A stretch of 64,000 nt of DNA from CALCHA01 sp035548175 (GCA_035548175.1 DASZTO010000015.1:7272-71271); one strand, 5' to 3'. Shown: positions 1 to 7,867, counted from the stretch's first letter. Made by a program: numbers and translations. The notes: generated by a model not told the origin, from the letters alone.

Positions 1-198
1 GTGGCGGCGAGCAGCGGGACGTGGGAGGAGCGGCTGGCGTTTGTGGGGGCGGATGGTTCGGCGATCGTGGTGGTGGGGAATTCGGCGGAGGCGGCGCGGG
101 AGGTGACGATCGGGACGGACGCGGGAGAGGATGTGGTGCGCGTCACGTTGCCGGGGCATTCGTTGAATACGCTGGTGCTGCCGGCAGGTGATCGTTGA
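1..198 (+). CDS. C-terminal end of a glycoside hydrolase (GH30-like), truncated by the window edge
   Basis: The frame is open from the first base and ends with TGA at 196-198, so only the last 65 residues of a longer protein are visible. The readable part resembles the small beta-sandwich domain that closes GH30 and related retaining glycosidases: a stretch like AFVGADGSAIVVVGNS followed by a strand ending in LPGHSLNTLVL, as in the usual Ser-Ile-Asn-Thr-Leu ending of that family. The catalytic barrel would lie upstream of the window. The GTG at position 1 is not taken as a true start. The call to GH30 is tentative; another clan GH-A enzyme with the same C-terminal sandwich is possible. Confidence 0.5.
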   Translation: MAASSGTWEERLAFVGADGSAIVVVGNSAEAAREVTIGTDAGEDVVRVTLPGHSLNTLVLPAGDR

Positions 199-247
199 AG
201 GCGCGATGGGGCGGCGGTGGCACTGAGCGAGGGCGGTGCGACTCAAC

Positions 248-314
248 GGAACACGGGCGGGACGTTCGTGCCACTCGACCAAGGGAACGAACACGGGCGG
301 GACGCCCGTGCCAC
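248..314. repeat. Two tandem copies of a short palindromic repeat (CACGGGCG-GGA-CGCCCGTG family)
   Basis: Copies at about 248-274 and 288-314 share the layout GAAC, palindrome, CCAC. The second has perfect 8-base arms CACGGGCG and CGCCCGTG around a GGA loop; in the first the right arm is degraded (GTTCGTG). They fill the gap between the glycoside hydrolase end and the ilvN stop codon. Other members lie at 12484, 20630, 22236 and 29329. Confidence 0.85.
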
Positions 315-917
315 TCAACCGGGCGGGGTGGCTTCGAGTTCTTCCTGGGTGGGCTCGCGCTTGTCCATGCTGCCGCCGCGCGGGGGTCTGGCGATGCCTT
401 CGCGGCGTGCGGGGCCGTCGTCGTCTGGGGCGCTGACGGTGGAACCGCCGCGGGGCATGGCGATGACGCCGGTGCGGGCGAGTTCCTTGATGCCATAGGC
501 GCGGAGCTGTTCGACGAAGGCGTCGATTTTTTCCTCTTCGCCGGAGATTTCGACCATGAGGGTGCTGGCGCCGACGTCGACGACGCGGCCGCGGAAGATG
601 TTGACGAGCTCGAGGACCTCGCTGCGCTTGCCGGCGGGGGTGCTGACCTTGATGAGGGCGAGGTCGCGTTCGACGAAGGGGAGGTCCTTGTAGTCGCGGA
701 CGCGGACGACGGTGACGATTTTGGCGAGCTGTTTGCGGACCTGTTCGAGGATGCGTTCGTCGGCGTTGACGATGATGGTCATGCGGGAGAGGGAGGGGTC
801 TTCGGTGCGGCCGACGACGAGGGAATCGATGTTGAAGCCGCGGGCGGAGAACATGCCGGCGACGTGGGCGAGTACGCCGGGTTCGTTCATGACCAATGCA
901 GAAATCACGTGTCGCAC
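315..917 (-). CDS. ilvN: Acetolactate synthase small (regulatory) subunit
   Basis: Regulatory subunit of acetohydroxyacid synthase, which makes acetolactate or acetohydroxybutyrate in valine, leucine and isoleucine synthesis; it binds the catalytic subunit IlvB and usually carries feedback inhibition by branched-chain amino acids. Residues 1-75 form an ACT domain, beginning MRHVISALVMNEPG and continuing RGFNIDSLVVG, exactly as in IlvN/IlvH. I chose the GTG at 917 because AGGAG lies seven bases upstream and the family starts with MRH; a TTG at 923 is also in frame but sits almost on the Shine-Dalgarno sequence. About 200 aa, with a charged, proline-rich tail of roughly 35 residues beyond the usual 160-170. 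It lies downstream of ilvB on the same strand, separated by a lipoprotein gene, and is probably in the same operon. Confidence 0.95.
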   Translation of the reverse strand: MRHVISALVMNEPGVLAHVAGMFSARGFNIDSLVVGRTEDPSLSRMTIIVNADERILEQVRKQLAKIVTVVRVRDYKDLPFVERDLALIKVSTPAGKRSEVLELVNIFRGRVVDVGASTLMVEISGEEEKIDAFVEQLRAYGIKELARTGVIAMPRGGSTVSAPDDDGPARREGIARPPRGGSMDKREPTQEELEATPPG

Positions 918-971
918 GTGCAATCTCCTAGTGGCGGCGCTTCCAGCGGGAAGGGCCGCGCGTGTGGGGTG

Positions 972-1184
972 TTACTTCTGAGGCGTGGGCTGGGTGGCTG
1001 GGGGCGGCAGATCGGCTCCGAGGCCCGGGGGCAGCTGCTCGGGGCTATCGGGGGGCCGATTAGCGCGGCTGCGTTCGATGTCATGCTGGGCGTCGTTGGG
1101 TTCGCCGAAGAAATCGGCGCTGCAGGCGGCGAGCAAAGCGCTCGCACAGACGATCAGCACCAGCACCCCTAGCCACTTGCTCAC
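972..1184 (-). CDS. Small predicted lipoprotein between ilvB and ilvN
   Basis: A 70-residue protein with a lipoprotein signal: a hydrophobic stretch LGVLVLIVCASALLAAC in which LAAC is a good lipobox and Cys21 the predicted lipidated residue. The remaining 49 residues are polar and proline-rich and probably unstructured. It starts with GTG, with AGGAG six bases upstream. It sits 56 bases after the ilvB stop and about 54 bases before the ilvN start, in the same direction, so it is likely co-transcribed with them. Nothing in the sequence suggests a role in amino-acid synthesis, and no function is assigned. Confidence 0.7.
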   Translation of the reverse strand: MSKWLGVLVLIVCASALLAACSADFFGEPNDAQHDIERSRANRPPDSPEQLPPGLGADLPPPATQPTPQK

Positions 1185-1240
1185 AGCGCTCTCCTGAAAA
1201 GAAGGTGGTTGACGTTGACGTTTTATGCGGAAGGCGGCGG

Positions 1241-3166
1241 TTACGCCAGGGTGCCCAGCTCGCGCGCGGAGTTGGGCGGAGCGGCCTGCGAGGCGGCGGC
1301 GGCCTGTCCAACGACGCCGAGTTCCATCTCGTGGAGCGCCTTGCCGCTGGCGACCATGGGATAGACGTGCTCGTTTTTTTCGCAGAGGAAGTCCACGACG
1401 CAGGGGCCGGGATGGGCGATCATTTCGGCGACGACGCGGTCGAGGTCTTCCTTCTTATCGCAGCGGAGGCCCTTGACGCCGAAGCCCTCGGCGAGCTTGG
1501 CGAAATCGGGGTTGGCCATCTTGGTGTAGCTGAGGCGTCCCTTGTAAAAGAGCTCCTGCCACTGCTTGACCATGCCCTGGAAGTTGTTGTTGAGGATGGC
1601 GATTTTGACGGGGATTTTGTATTCGGCGGCGGTGGCGAGTTCCTGGGGGAACATGATGAAGGAGGCGTCGCCGTCGATGTCGATGACGAGTTCGCCGGGG
1701 CGGCCGACCTGTGCGCCGATGGCGGCGGGGACGCCGTAGCCCATGGTGCCAAGACCGCCCGAGGAGATCATGCTGCGGGGCTGGCTCCAGCGGATGAACT
1801 GGGCGGCCCACATCTGATGCTGTCCGACGCCGGTGGCGAAAACCGCGTTGCCTTGCGTGGCTTTGTTGATGGCCTCGATGATGGCCTGGGGCTTGATGTT
1901 GGCGGTGTCGTCGCGATAGGTGAAGGGATACTTTTTCTTCCATGCGTCGATCTGATCGAACCACTCTTTGCGGTCCACGTGCTGGACGTGCTCGATGATG
2001 TCGCGCAGGCAGAGGCGGGCGTCGCCGACGACGGGCACATCGACCTTCACGTTTTTAGAGATGGAGGAGGGGTCGATGTCGACGTGGATGATTTTGGCCT
2101 TGGGGGCGAAGAACTTGAGGTTGCCGGTGACGCGGTCGTCGAAGCGGGCGCCGACGGCGATGAGGCAATCGGATTCCTGGACGGCGTAGTTGGCGTAGGC
2201 GGAGCCGTGCATGCCGAGCATGTGGAGGCTGCGCGGGCTGTGTTCATCGTAGGTACCGAGGCCCAGGAGGGTGGTGGTGCAGGGGAGGTTGGCCTTATCG
2301 GCGAGGGCGCGAACTTCCTTCCAGGCGTTGGCGAGCACCGCGCCGCCGCCGACGTAGAGGACGGGGCGCTTGGAGTTGTTGATGGCGTCGGCGGCGGCCC
2401 TGGTCATTTTTGAATGGCCCAGGACGCGCGGCTTGTAGCCGGGGAGGTAGGGGGTGTCGTCGATGGCTTCGGTGATGGTGGAGGTGGTGACGTCGACGGG
2501 CAGGTCGACGAGCACGGGGCCGGGGCGTCCGGTGGTGGCGACGAGGAAGGCCTCGTTGATGATGCGGGGGAGGTCCTTGACGGACTTGACGAGGTAGGCG
2601 CGTTTGGTGACAGGGCGGACGATGCCGGTGACGTCGGCTTCCTGGAAGGCGTCGTTGCCGATCATGTAGGTGCGCACCTGGCCGGAGAACACGATCATGG
2701 GGATCGAGTCCATGTAGGCGGTGGCGAGGGGGGTGACGGTGTTGGTGGCGCCGGGACCGGAGGTGACGATGACGACGCCGGGTTTGCCGGTGGCGCGGGC
2801 GTAGCCGTCGGCCATGTGGCCGGCGCCCTGTTCGTGGCGAACGAGGATGAAGTTGATCTTGGCGTCATAGAGGGCGTCGAAGGTGGGGAGGATGGCGCCG
2901 CCGGGGTAGCCGAAGGCGTCGGTGACGCCGTGCTCGGCGAGCATTTTCAGAAGGATTTGGGAGCCTGTGAGGCCGACGTAGCGGGAGGAGAGGCCTGGGG
3001 TGGCGCCGAGGATGGGCAGGCCGTTGGCGTCGACTTTTTTGTCGAGTACCTGGAGGTCGGCGACCTGGTCTGTGCGCACGGCGGAGAATTTGTCGGATTT
3101 GGAATTGGATTGGCCGGCAGGCGTGCTCGCCCGGGCCCCGGTAGGGGGGGTGTTCAGCGTGGTCAT
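1241..3166 (-). CDS. ilvB: Acetolactate synthase large (catalytic) subunit
   Basis: Thiamine-diphosphate enzyme condensing pyruvate with pyruvate or 2-ketobutyrate, the first common step of branched-chain amino-acid synthesis. The three TPP-enzyme domains are present: the N-terminal domain with the catalytic Glu in HEQGAGHMADGYARATGKPG, a central FAD-binding-like domain, and the C-terminal pyrophosphate/Mg site with DIDGDASFIMF followed by NNNFQGMVKQWQE. Length is about 641 aa, somewhat longer than usual because of a roughly 50-residue N-terminal extension rich in Ser, Thr and Pro. The ATG at 3166 is chosen since GAGAGGA lies just upstream; an in-frame ATG at 3223 lacks such a site. It heads the ilvB-lipoprotein-ilvN set and has a promoter-like sequence about 150 bases upstream. 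No T-box or branched-chain leader peptide was recognised in the leader. Confidence 0.96.
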   Translation of the reverse strand: MTTLNTPPTGARASTPAGQSNSKSDKFSAVRTDQVADLQVLDKKVDANGLPILGATPGLSSRYVGLTGSQILLKMLAEHGVTDAFGYPGGAILPTFDALYDAKINFILVRHEQGAGHMADGYARATGKPGVVIVTSGPGATNTVTPLATAYMDSIPMIVFSGQVRTYMIGNDAFQEADVTGIVRPVTKRAYLVKSVKDLPRIINEAFLVATTGRPGPVLVDLPVDVTTSTITEAIDDTPYLPGYKPRVLGHSKMTRAAADAINNSKRPVLYVGGGAVLANAWKEVRALADKANLPCTTTLLGLGTYDEHSPRSLHMLGMHGSAYANYAVQESDCLIAVGARFDDRVTGNLKFFAPKAKIIHVDIDPSSISKNVKVDVPVVGDARLCLRDIIEHVQHVDRKEWFDQIDAWKKKYPFTYRDDTANIKPQAIIEAINKATQGNAVFATGVGQHQMWAAQFIRWSQPRSMISSGGLGTMGYGVPAAIGAQVGRPGELVIDIDGDASFIMFPQELATAAEYKIPVKIAILNNNFQGMVKQWQELFYKGRLSYTKMANPDFAKLAEGFGVKGLRCDKKEDLDRVVAEMIAHPGPCVVDFLCEKNEHVYPMVASGKALHEMELGVVGQAAAASQAAPPNSARELGTLA

Positions 3167-3312
3167 CGCTGTCCTCTCGATTGTCGGCTGCGTCCGGTGG
3201 GGGTAGCGTGGCGTCCGGAACATCCGGATAACACCCGCATCCCATCGCGCCGCCGATGTGTGCGAAAGTCGCTCCGCCCGATCGGCTGAGGGGCCGTGCG
3301 GGAAGAGGCATC

Positions 3313-3342
3313 AGCATACCGGGGTGTATCGGTTGAAAGCAA
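3313..3342 (-). promoter_or_regulatory. Candidate sigma-70 promoter for the ilvB operon
   Basis: On the minus strand TTGCTT (3342-3337) is followed after 18 bases by TATGCT (3318-3313), both close to sigma-70 consensus in otherwise very GC-rich DNA. It would give a leader of about 140 bases before the ilvB ATG at 3166. Confidence 0.45.
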
Positions 3343-3375
3343 CCTGGTGCTTGCCCGGGGTGTTGGGGAGGTTTT

Positions 3376-3488
3376 GGGTGTAGTTCATATTCCGGGTAGC
3401 ACTCCACCATGGAGGCATTCCCCCCTCCCCCCTAACGCTCCCTCACGGTCGCGTCTCGGAGGTTTTACCCGGATCGAGAACTACACCC
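3376..3488. repeat. Structured dispersed element, copy 1 (about 113 bp, inverted-repeat ends)
   Basis: The ends are complementary: GGGTGTAGTTC (3376-3386) with GAACTACACCC (3478-3488), then after a five-base internal loop CCGGGTA (3392-3398) with TACCCGG (3466-3472). Inside are a small hairpin CTCCA-CCA-TGGAG (3402-3414), a C-rich tract and a core at 3434-3460 that begins ACGCTCCCT and ends GCGTCTCGGA. The same core is at 24085-24110 and, inverted, at 62752-62777. It lies between ilvB and tRNA-Lys. Confidence 0.75.
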
Positions 3489-3514
3489 GAGGTTTTTGCG
3501 GCGCGTGGGTCGGC

Positions 3515-3542
3515 TTGCGAAGAGGTGGGAAAGGCCTACAAT
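3515..3542 (+). promoter_or_regulatory. Promoter for tRNA-Lys
   Basis: TTGCGA (3515-3520), a 16-base spacer and TACAAT (3537-3542) make a good sigma-70 promoter. The predicted start is about 22-25 bases before the first base of the tRNA. Confidence 0.6.
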
Positions 3543-3570
3543 AAGGCGCTTTCCGCCGCGAGGGCGGGTC

Positions 3571-3643
3571 GACAGCGTAGCTCAGTCGGTAGAGCAACAG
3601 ACTTTTAATCTGTGGGTCCTGGGTTCGATCCCCAGCGCTGTCA
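3571..3643 (+). tRNA. tRNA-Lys (anticodon UUU)
   Basis: A 73-base cloverleaf. The acceptor arms GACAGCG and CGCTGTC pair over seven bases with A73 as discriminator; the D-arm reads GCTC-AGTCGGTA-GAGC; the anticodon arm is ACAGA-CTTTTAA-TCTGT, placing TTT at positions 34-36; the T-arm is CTGGG-TTCGATC-CCCAG. The 3' CCA is not encoded. It is the only tRNA gene seen in the window. Confidence 0.97.
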
Positions 3644-3730
3644 GTGGGGTGGGGGGGGCGGTGGGGGGGCTTAGTGGGGCGGGGGAAAGAAGTTGGGTGC
3701 GGGGCGTGGCACTGGGGGGGGGCGAGTGGT
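3644..3730. other. G-run-rich stretch immediately downstream of tRNA-Lys
   Basis: The top strand has at least four runs of four to eight G within about 40 bases (3645-3685), followed by another run of eight G near 3713-3722. Such spacing could fold as a G-quadruplex in the RNA or DNA. No hairpin-plus-T terminator was seen for the tRNA. No gene here. Confidence 0.4.
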
Positions 3731-3981
3731 TATACTTGCGGCTCTGTAAACGTCTGATTATCGGCCCTGGCGCAGGCCGGCGGAGGCTGATTTCCGGCGG
3801 CGGTTTTGTGTGGCGGTTGCCTACAAGTGTCGGGTAGGCAAGCGGTTGCACCGGAGCGTTGCCGGGATGATGGAGGCCCCTGGTCTGCGGGGGTGGATTC
3901 CCCGGGATTTCGTATGTCGGGAGTCCGGGCGATCGTGCCGATAAACCCTGTTCCTGCTCCGCATTTTTATGGGAGAAGCCC
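3731..3981 (+). promoter_or_regulatory. Promoter-like TATACT and long structured leader before the HlyD-type gene
   Basis: TATACT at 3731-3736 is a good -10 element, though no clear -35 precedes it. It would give a leader of about 240 bases. That leader holds a perfect 8-bp hairpin, TTGCCTAC (3817-3824) with GTAGGCAA (3834-3841), and repeated GCGGTTGC motifs. No known riboswitch class was recognised. A good Shine-Dalgarno (GGGAGAA) precedes the ATG at 3982. Confidence 0.35.
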
Positions 3982-4857
3982 ATGCGTGGAATGAAGCTGA
4001 GTCTGGCGGTTCTGGCGGTGGCGGCGTGGACGGGGGTCGGCATCGCGCGGGGGCAGATGGATGCGCAGCTGGGGGCGCCGGCGCCGCTGCCGATGGCCGG
4101 GGCGTCGGGACCGCACGGGATCGTGGCGATCACCAAGCCCAGCCAGAGCGTGACGCTGAGCTTTGCCAAGCCGGGGCTGGTGGCCAAGGTGCTGGTGCAC
4201 AAGGGCGACCAGGTGGCGGCGGGGCAGGTGGTGGCGCAGGAGGACGATACGGAAGAGCAGGCGGCGTACGATGTGGCCGAGGGCGAAGCGGAAGACACGA
4301 CGCGCGTGCAGGCGCAAGAGGCGATCCGCGACGAAAAGCAGAAGGCGTATCAGCGGAAGCTCCAGTCGGGCGTCGCCAACCAGACGGAGCTGGATGAGGC
4401 GGAGCTGGACTTCGAGGTGGGCAAGGCGAATGTGGCCCTGTCGAAGTTCGAGCAGACGCAATCCGTGAGAAAGGCCAAGCAGGCGTTGGCGGCGCTGGAG
4501 AAGACAAAGCTGCGTGCGCCGATCAGCGGGGTGGTGGAAGACACGATGATCCACGAGGGGGAGACGGCGGACGCCTCGAACGCGAAGGTGATGAAGGTGG
4601 TGAACATCGATCCGTTGTGGGTGGATGTGCCGGTGCCTTTCCAGACGGCGCGGGGGCTGCGGAAGGATGATGCGGCGAAGGTGACATTTTCGGATGGCAC
4701 GGTGCGGGAGGGGAAGGTGATCAACGTCCATGAGGTGGCGGATCCGGGCAGCAACACGCTGACGGTGACCGTCGAGGTGGCCAATTCGCAGCGCACCCCG
4801 GCGGGCGAACAGGTGCAGGTGGCGTTTCCGGGAGCGAAGGTGGCGGCGCGGGAGTAG
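3982..4857 (+). CDS. HlyD/RND-type periplasmic adaptor protein
   Basis: A 291-aa secreted adaptor of the membrane-fusion family, which links inner-membrane pumps to outer components. An N-terminal signal segment (KLSLAVLAVAAWTGVGIARG) is followed by a lipoyl-like half (LVAKVLVHKGDQVAAGQVVAQED, about residues 65-90), a coiled-coil hairpin rich in Ala, Glu and Lys (90-170), the second lipoyl half (LRAPISGVVEDTMIHEGETADA) and a beta-barrel region (DPLWVDVPVPFQTA...). GGGAGAA is the ribosome site. No pump gene is adjacent; the next gene is another HlyD-type protein with a GAF domain, so the two adaptors may work with a transporter encoded elsewhere. It is shorter than typical adaptors (350-400 aa), with no clear membrane-proximal domain. 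Confidence 0.82.
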   Translation: MRGMKLSLAVLAVAAWTGVGIARGQMDAQLGAPAPLPMAGASGPHGIVAITKPSQSVTLSFAKPGLVAKVLVHKGDQVAAGQVVAQEDDTEEQAAYDVAEGEAEDTTRVQAQEAIRDEKQKAYQRKLQSGVANQTELDEAELDFEVGKANVALSKFEQTQSVRKAKQALAALEKTKLRAPISGVVEDTMIHEGETADASNAKVMKVVNIDPLWVDVPVPFQTARGLRKDDAAKVTFSDGTVREGKVINVHEVADPGSNTLTVTVEVANSQRTPAGEQVQVAFPGAKVAARE

Positions 4858-4861
4858 GGGG

Positions 4862-4920
4862 GAGAGGAGAGACGAAAGACGAGAGACGAGAGACGAGAGA
4901 CGAAAGACGAAAGACGAAAG
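4862..4920. repeat. Tandem GACGAAA/GACGAGA heptamer array
   Basis: About eight units of a 7-base repeat, GACGAAA or GACGAGA, lie between the two HlyD-type genes. A degenerate relative in the opposite orientation is at 60779-60812. Low-complexity, non-coding. Confidence 0.85.
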
Positions 4921-4960
4921 TGGAGGGGGGGAGGGCGGGCTTGCAAAGGGTGATGTGCGT

Positions 4961-6541
4961 ATGACGATGTTCACGACGTCGATGGGATCCGGCCGGTCGC
5001 AGGTGCTGGTGGACGAGCAGCAGTTGGCGCAGCTGCGAGCGGAGCTGGCGCGGCGCGGCGGGGAGCTGGAGCGGCTCAAGGCGGCGATGGAGGTGCTGGC
5101 GGCGATCAACGCGCCGGCGCGGTTCATGGCGTCGGCGATGGCCCTGTGCAACGAGATGGCCAGCCGGTGGAAGGCGGAGCGGGTGGGCATCGGCTTCCTG
5201 CGCGGGCGGTACGTGCGGCTGCAGGCGCTGAGCCACACGGAGAAGATCACGCGCCACATGGCGATCGTGCAGGCGATCGAGGCGGCGATGGAGGAGTGCC
5301 TCGACCAGGACGTGGAAGTGATGGTGCCTCCGCCGAAGGATGCGGGGTTTGTGTATCGCGCGGCGGAGCAGCTGGCGACCAAGCACGGGCCGAACACGGT
5401 ATGCAGTTTTCCGCTGCGGCGCGGGGGCGGATCGGCGGAGGGCGGGAACGTGGTGGCGGTGCTGACGATCGAGCGCACGGCCGAAGCGCCCTTCACGATC
5501 GATGAGGTGGAGACGCTGCGGTTGACGTGCGACCTGTTCACGGCGCGGCTGGCGGATCTGTACGAGCATGACCGGTGGATCGGGGTGAAGGCGGCCAAGG
5601 CGCTGCGGCGCGGGTTCGCCTGGGGCGTCGGGGCGAAGCACACGTGGGCGAAGGTGGCGGCGATCGCGGTGCTCGGCGTCACCTGCTTTGCGGTGTTCTG
5701 CAAGGGGACGAACCGGGTGGAATCGCAGTTCGTGCTGGAGGCGTCGGAGAAGCAGATCGTTCCCGCGCCCTTCCAGGGGTTCATCAAGACGGTGAACGCG
5801 AACGTCGGCGACCTGGTGATGACCGAGGGGACGGCGGCGAAGTTCAGTGCGCTGGCGGATGATTGCACGCTGGCGGCGATGCTGCCGGCGCATCGTCCGG
5901 CGACGGTGATGGCGACGCTGAACACGGCGGAGATATCTCGCCGGCTGGCCAAGGCGCAGGCGGATTACAACGCGGCGGAGACCCAGGCCAGAGTGTACCT
6001 TGCGACCGGAATGCAGAATCCGGGGGAGTCGATGGAGGGGCAGGCGACGGCGGCGCGGGCGCAGGCGGCGGGCGCGCAGGCGGAGATTGACCTTTATCAA
6101 TGGCAGATCGATCAGGCGACCATCAAGGCGCCCCTCGATGGGGTGATTTTGAGCGGCGACCTGCGGCAGAAAATCGGCGCGCCGGTGAAGGAGGGCGATG
6201 AGCTGTACCAGGTGGGCGAACTGGCGAAGCTGCGGGCGGAATTGTCCGTTCCGGAGGACCAGGTGACGGACATTCGCGTGGGGTATCGGGGGCAGCTGGC
6301 GTCATCGAGTTACCCGGACCAGAAGCTGTGGTTCACGGTGGACCGGATCAATCCGATCGCGACGGTTTCGGGCACGAGCAACGTGTTCAAGGTGCGGGTG
6401 GTGCTGGATCCGACGGAGCTCAAGCCGTGGATGAAGCCGGGCATGGAGGGGATTGCGAAGGTGAACGTGGGGACGGCGCGGTATATCTGGCTGTGGACGC
6501 ATCGGCCGATCGACTGGGTGCGGATGAAGTTGTGGCTGTAA
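4961..6541 (+). CDS. GAF domain - membrane segment - HlyD adaptor fusion protein
   Basis: About 526 aa. Residues 1-45 include a coiled coil (LAQLRAELARRGGELERLKAAME); about 50-190 look like a cytoplasmic GAF sensor domain (WKAERVGIGFLRGRYVRLQALSH ... VCSFPLRR ... VVAVLTIER); about 225-245 form a transmembrane helix (VAAIAVLGVTCFAVFC); the rest is an HlyD-like adaptor with two lipoyl halves (PAPFQGFIKTVNANVGDLV and IKAPLDGVILSGDLRQKIGAPVKEGDELY) flanking a short coiled coil, then a barrel. The fusion suggests that a cytoplasmic signal is coupled to an envelope transport or export complex. In planctomycetes such proteins are, to my knowledge, often next to an M50-like membrane peptidase; none is present here. 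The ATG at 4961 is used; an in-frame GTG at 4955 is closer to AAAGGG. Confidence 0.8.
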   Translation: MTMFTTSMGSGRSQVLVDEQQLAQLRAELARRGGELERLKAAMEVLAAINAPARFMASAMALCNEMASRWKAERVGIGFLRGRYVRLQALSHTEKITRHMAIVQAIEAAMEECLDQDVEVMVPPPKDAGFVYRAAEQLATKHGPNTVCSFPLRRGGGSAEGGNVVAVLTIERTAEAPFTIDEVETLRLTCDLFTARLADLYEHDRWIGVKAAKALRRGFAWGVGAKHTWAKVAAIAVLGVTCFAVFCKGTNRVESQFVLEASEKQIVPAPFQGFIKTVNANVGDLVMTEGTAAKFSALADDCTLAAMLPAHRPATVMATLNTAEISRRLAKAQADYNAAETQARVYLATGMQNPGESMEGQATAARAQAAGAQAEIDLYQWQIDQATIKAPLDGVILSGDLRQKIGAPVKEGDELYQVGELAKLRAELSVPEDQVTDIRVGYRGQLASSSYPDQKLWFTVDRINPIATVSGTSNVFKVRVVLDPTELKPWMKPGMEGIAKVNVGTARYIWLWTHRPIDWVRMKLWL

Positions 6542-6674
6542 CGGAGATTGCGGCGCCGGTGGAGTGACCCTAAAGTAGGGGCCCCGTCGGTCCGACAGAG
6601 AGATGGCGGCGCCATCCGGGAACGTCTCGGCGCGGCGAATGGAAAACGGTTCATCGATTCAGGAGAGAAAGCCC

Positions 6675-6989
6675 ATGGCGATTTTCGACAACTATGCCCC
6701 GGTGGTGATCCAGGCGCTGCAGACGCGCGGGCTTTCGGGGGATTGCCCGATGTGCAAGAAGAACCAGTGGGTGGTGCACGAAGTGCCGGTGAGCGTGCCG
6801 GTGTATGAGACCAGCGGCCAGGTGAAGTTTCCGGGCACGAGCATGCCGATGGCGGCGATGATCTGCCGGAACTGCGGATTTTCGAGCTTCCACTCGCTGG
6901 GCGCGCTGGGGCTGATCAACCAGAACCAGGCGGCGCAGGGCCAGCAGAGCCCGCAGGGGACTCCGGTGGAAACGCCGGCCGCGCAGTAA
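6675..6989 (+). CDS. Small zinc-ribbon protein of unknown function
   Basis: A 104-residue protein with two CxxC knuckles, DCPMCKKN near residue 25 and ICRNCGF near residue 67, typical of a treble-clef or zinc-ribbon fold; the tail is Gln- and Pro-rich and probably disordered. AGGAG nine bases before the ATG at 6675 favours this start over the in-frame ATG at 6603. No enzyme motif is visible. It follows the GAF-HlyD gene by about 130 bases and ends before a strong terminator. The short zinc-ribbon layout suggests a nucleic-acid or protein-binding role, but the family is not recognised. Confidence 0.72.
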   Translation: MAIFDNYAPVVIQALQTRGLSGDCPMCKKNQWVVHEVPVSVPVYETSGQVKFPGTSMPMAAMICRNCGFSSFHSLGALGLINQNQAAQGQQSPQGTPVETPAAQ

Positions 6990-7038
6990 GCGGAAATTGG
7001 TAATCGGTCATTGGGATTTTGCGTCCCCGCGATCAAAG

Positions 7039-7076
7039 GCGCGCGCTGCTAGGCGGCGGGCGCTTTTTTTATTTTT
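7039..7076 (+). terminator. Rho-independent terminator after the zinc-ribbon gene
   Basis: A GC-rich hairpin (left arm about 7039-7050, right arm about 7052-7063, one mismatch and G-T wobbles) is followed by seven T, then A and five T. It separates the plus-strand gene ending at 6989 from the minus-strand coaD ending at 7097. Confidence 0.8.
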
Positions 7077-7096
7077 GCGAGAGGCGGGGGCGGGCG

Positions 7097-7636
7097 TCAA
7101 TCGGGGTTGTCGGTGGGTTTGTGGGCGAAGGGTCCGAGCTTGTGCTTGCGGTAGTGGAGGAGTTTCTGGATGACGGACTGGGGGAGGATCTGGTTGAGGG
7201 CGCGGGGGTTTCCGCCGAGGGTGACGATTTGCTTGATGAGGCTGGAGGAGGTGAAGCCGAACTGCTCGTCGGTCATGATGAAAACGGTTTCGACGCCGGC
7301 GACTTTTCGGTTGGTCAGGGCGATGCGGAATTCGTAGTCGAGGTCGGCGAGGTTGCGCAGCCCGCGCAAGATGGCGGAGGCGTTGCGTCGTTTGACCAGC
7401 TCGACGGTAAGGCCTTCGTAAGCTTCGACGGAGACGTTGGGAAATTTGCGCGTGGCCCGGTTGAGGAGGGTCAGCCGCTCTTCGAGGGCAAAGAGGCGAT
7501 CTTTTTCCGGGTTCACGCCAATGGCGACGATCAGGCGGTCGAAGAGCTTGCGGCCGCGGTCGATGATGTCGAGGTGGCCGAGGGTGAGCGGGTCGAAAGT
7601 ACCGGGAAAAATGGCGATTTTAGCGGTCGTTGGCAA
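7097..7636 (-). CDS. coaD: Pantetheine-phosphate adenylyltransferase
   Basis: Transfers AMP from ATP to 4'-phosphopantetheine, the penultimate step of coenzyme A synthesis, in the cytoplasm. The nucleotidyltransferase signature PGTFDPLTLGHLDII near the N-terminus gives the TxGH motif, and the substrate-binding EAYEGLTVELVKR and the ATP-site FTSSSLIKQI are present. The protein is about 179 aa, slightly longer than the usual 160 because of a C-terminal tail. No ATG lies near the start of the domain; a TTG at 7636 is preceded by GGAGAG at ideal spacing and gives MPTTAKIAIFPGTFDP. A long open frame upstream is only an antisense artefact of the skewed DNA. It stands alone between plus-strand genes. 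Confidence 0.93.
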   Translation of the reverse strand: MPTTAKIAIFPGTFDPLTLGHLDIIDRGRKLFDRLIVAIGVNPEKDRLFALEERLTLLNRATRKFPNVSVEAYEGLTVELVKRRNASAILRGLRNLADLDYEFRIALTNRKVAGVETVFIMTDEQFGFTSSSLIKQIVTLGGNPRALNQILPQSVIQKLLHYRKHKLGPFAHKPTDNPD

Positions 7637-7867
7637 GGCGCTCTCCGGAAGGAAGAAGCGGGGCGAAGTGCAGGCAAGAGTGTAGAGGGGGGCGGATGGG
7701 AGGAGCAAGACGCAAGAAGGAAGAATTTGCGAAAGAGCGGATTGACTTGGGAGCAGAAGCGCGTAATGTACCGGCGTCCGCGGCGGCACGCGGGGGAGGG
7801 TCAGGAATCCGAGCCGTGCGTGAGTTGTGAAGGCGGCGGGGAAGCCGTCGACTATCAGGAGAGGCGT

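Noticed and set aside
1205..2413. A 402-codon plus-strand open frame opposite ilvB
   Set aside because: The product is Gly/Asp/Val-rich with no motif, and ilvB on the other strand is certain.
3167..3410. Branched-chain leader peptide or T-box upstream of ilvB
   Set aside because: No short ORF rich in Leu, Ile or Val and no T-box sequence was found in the leader.
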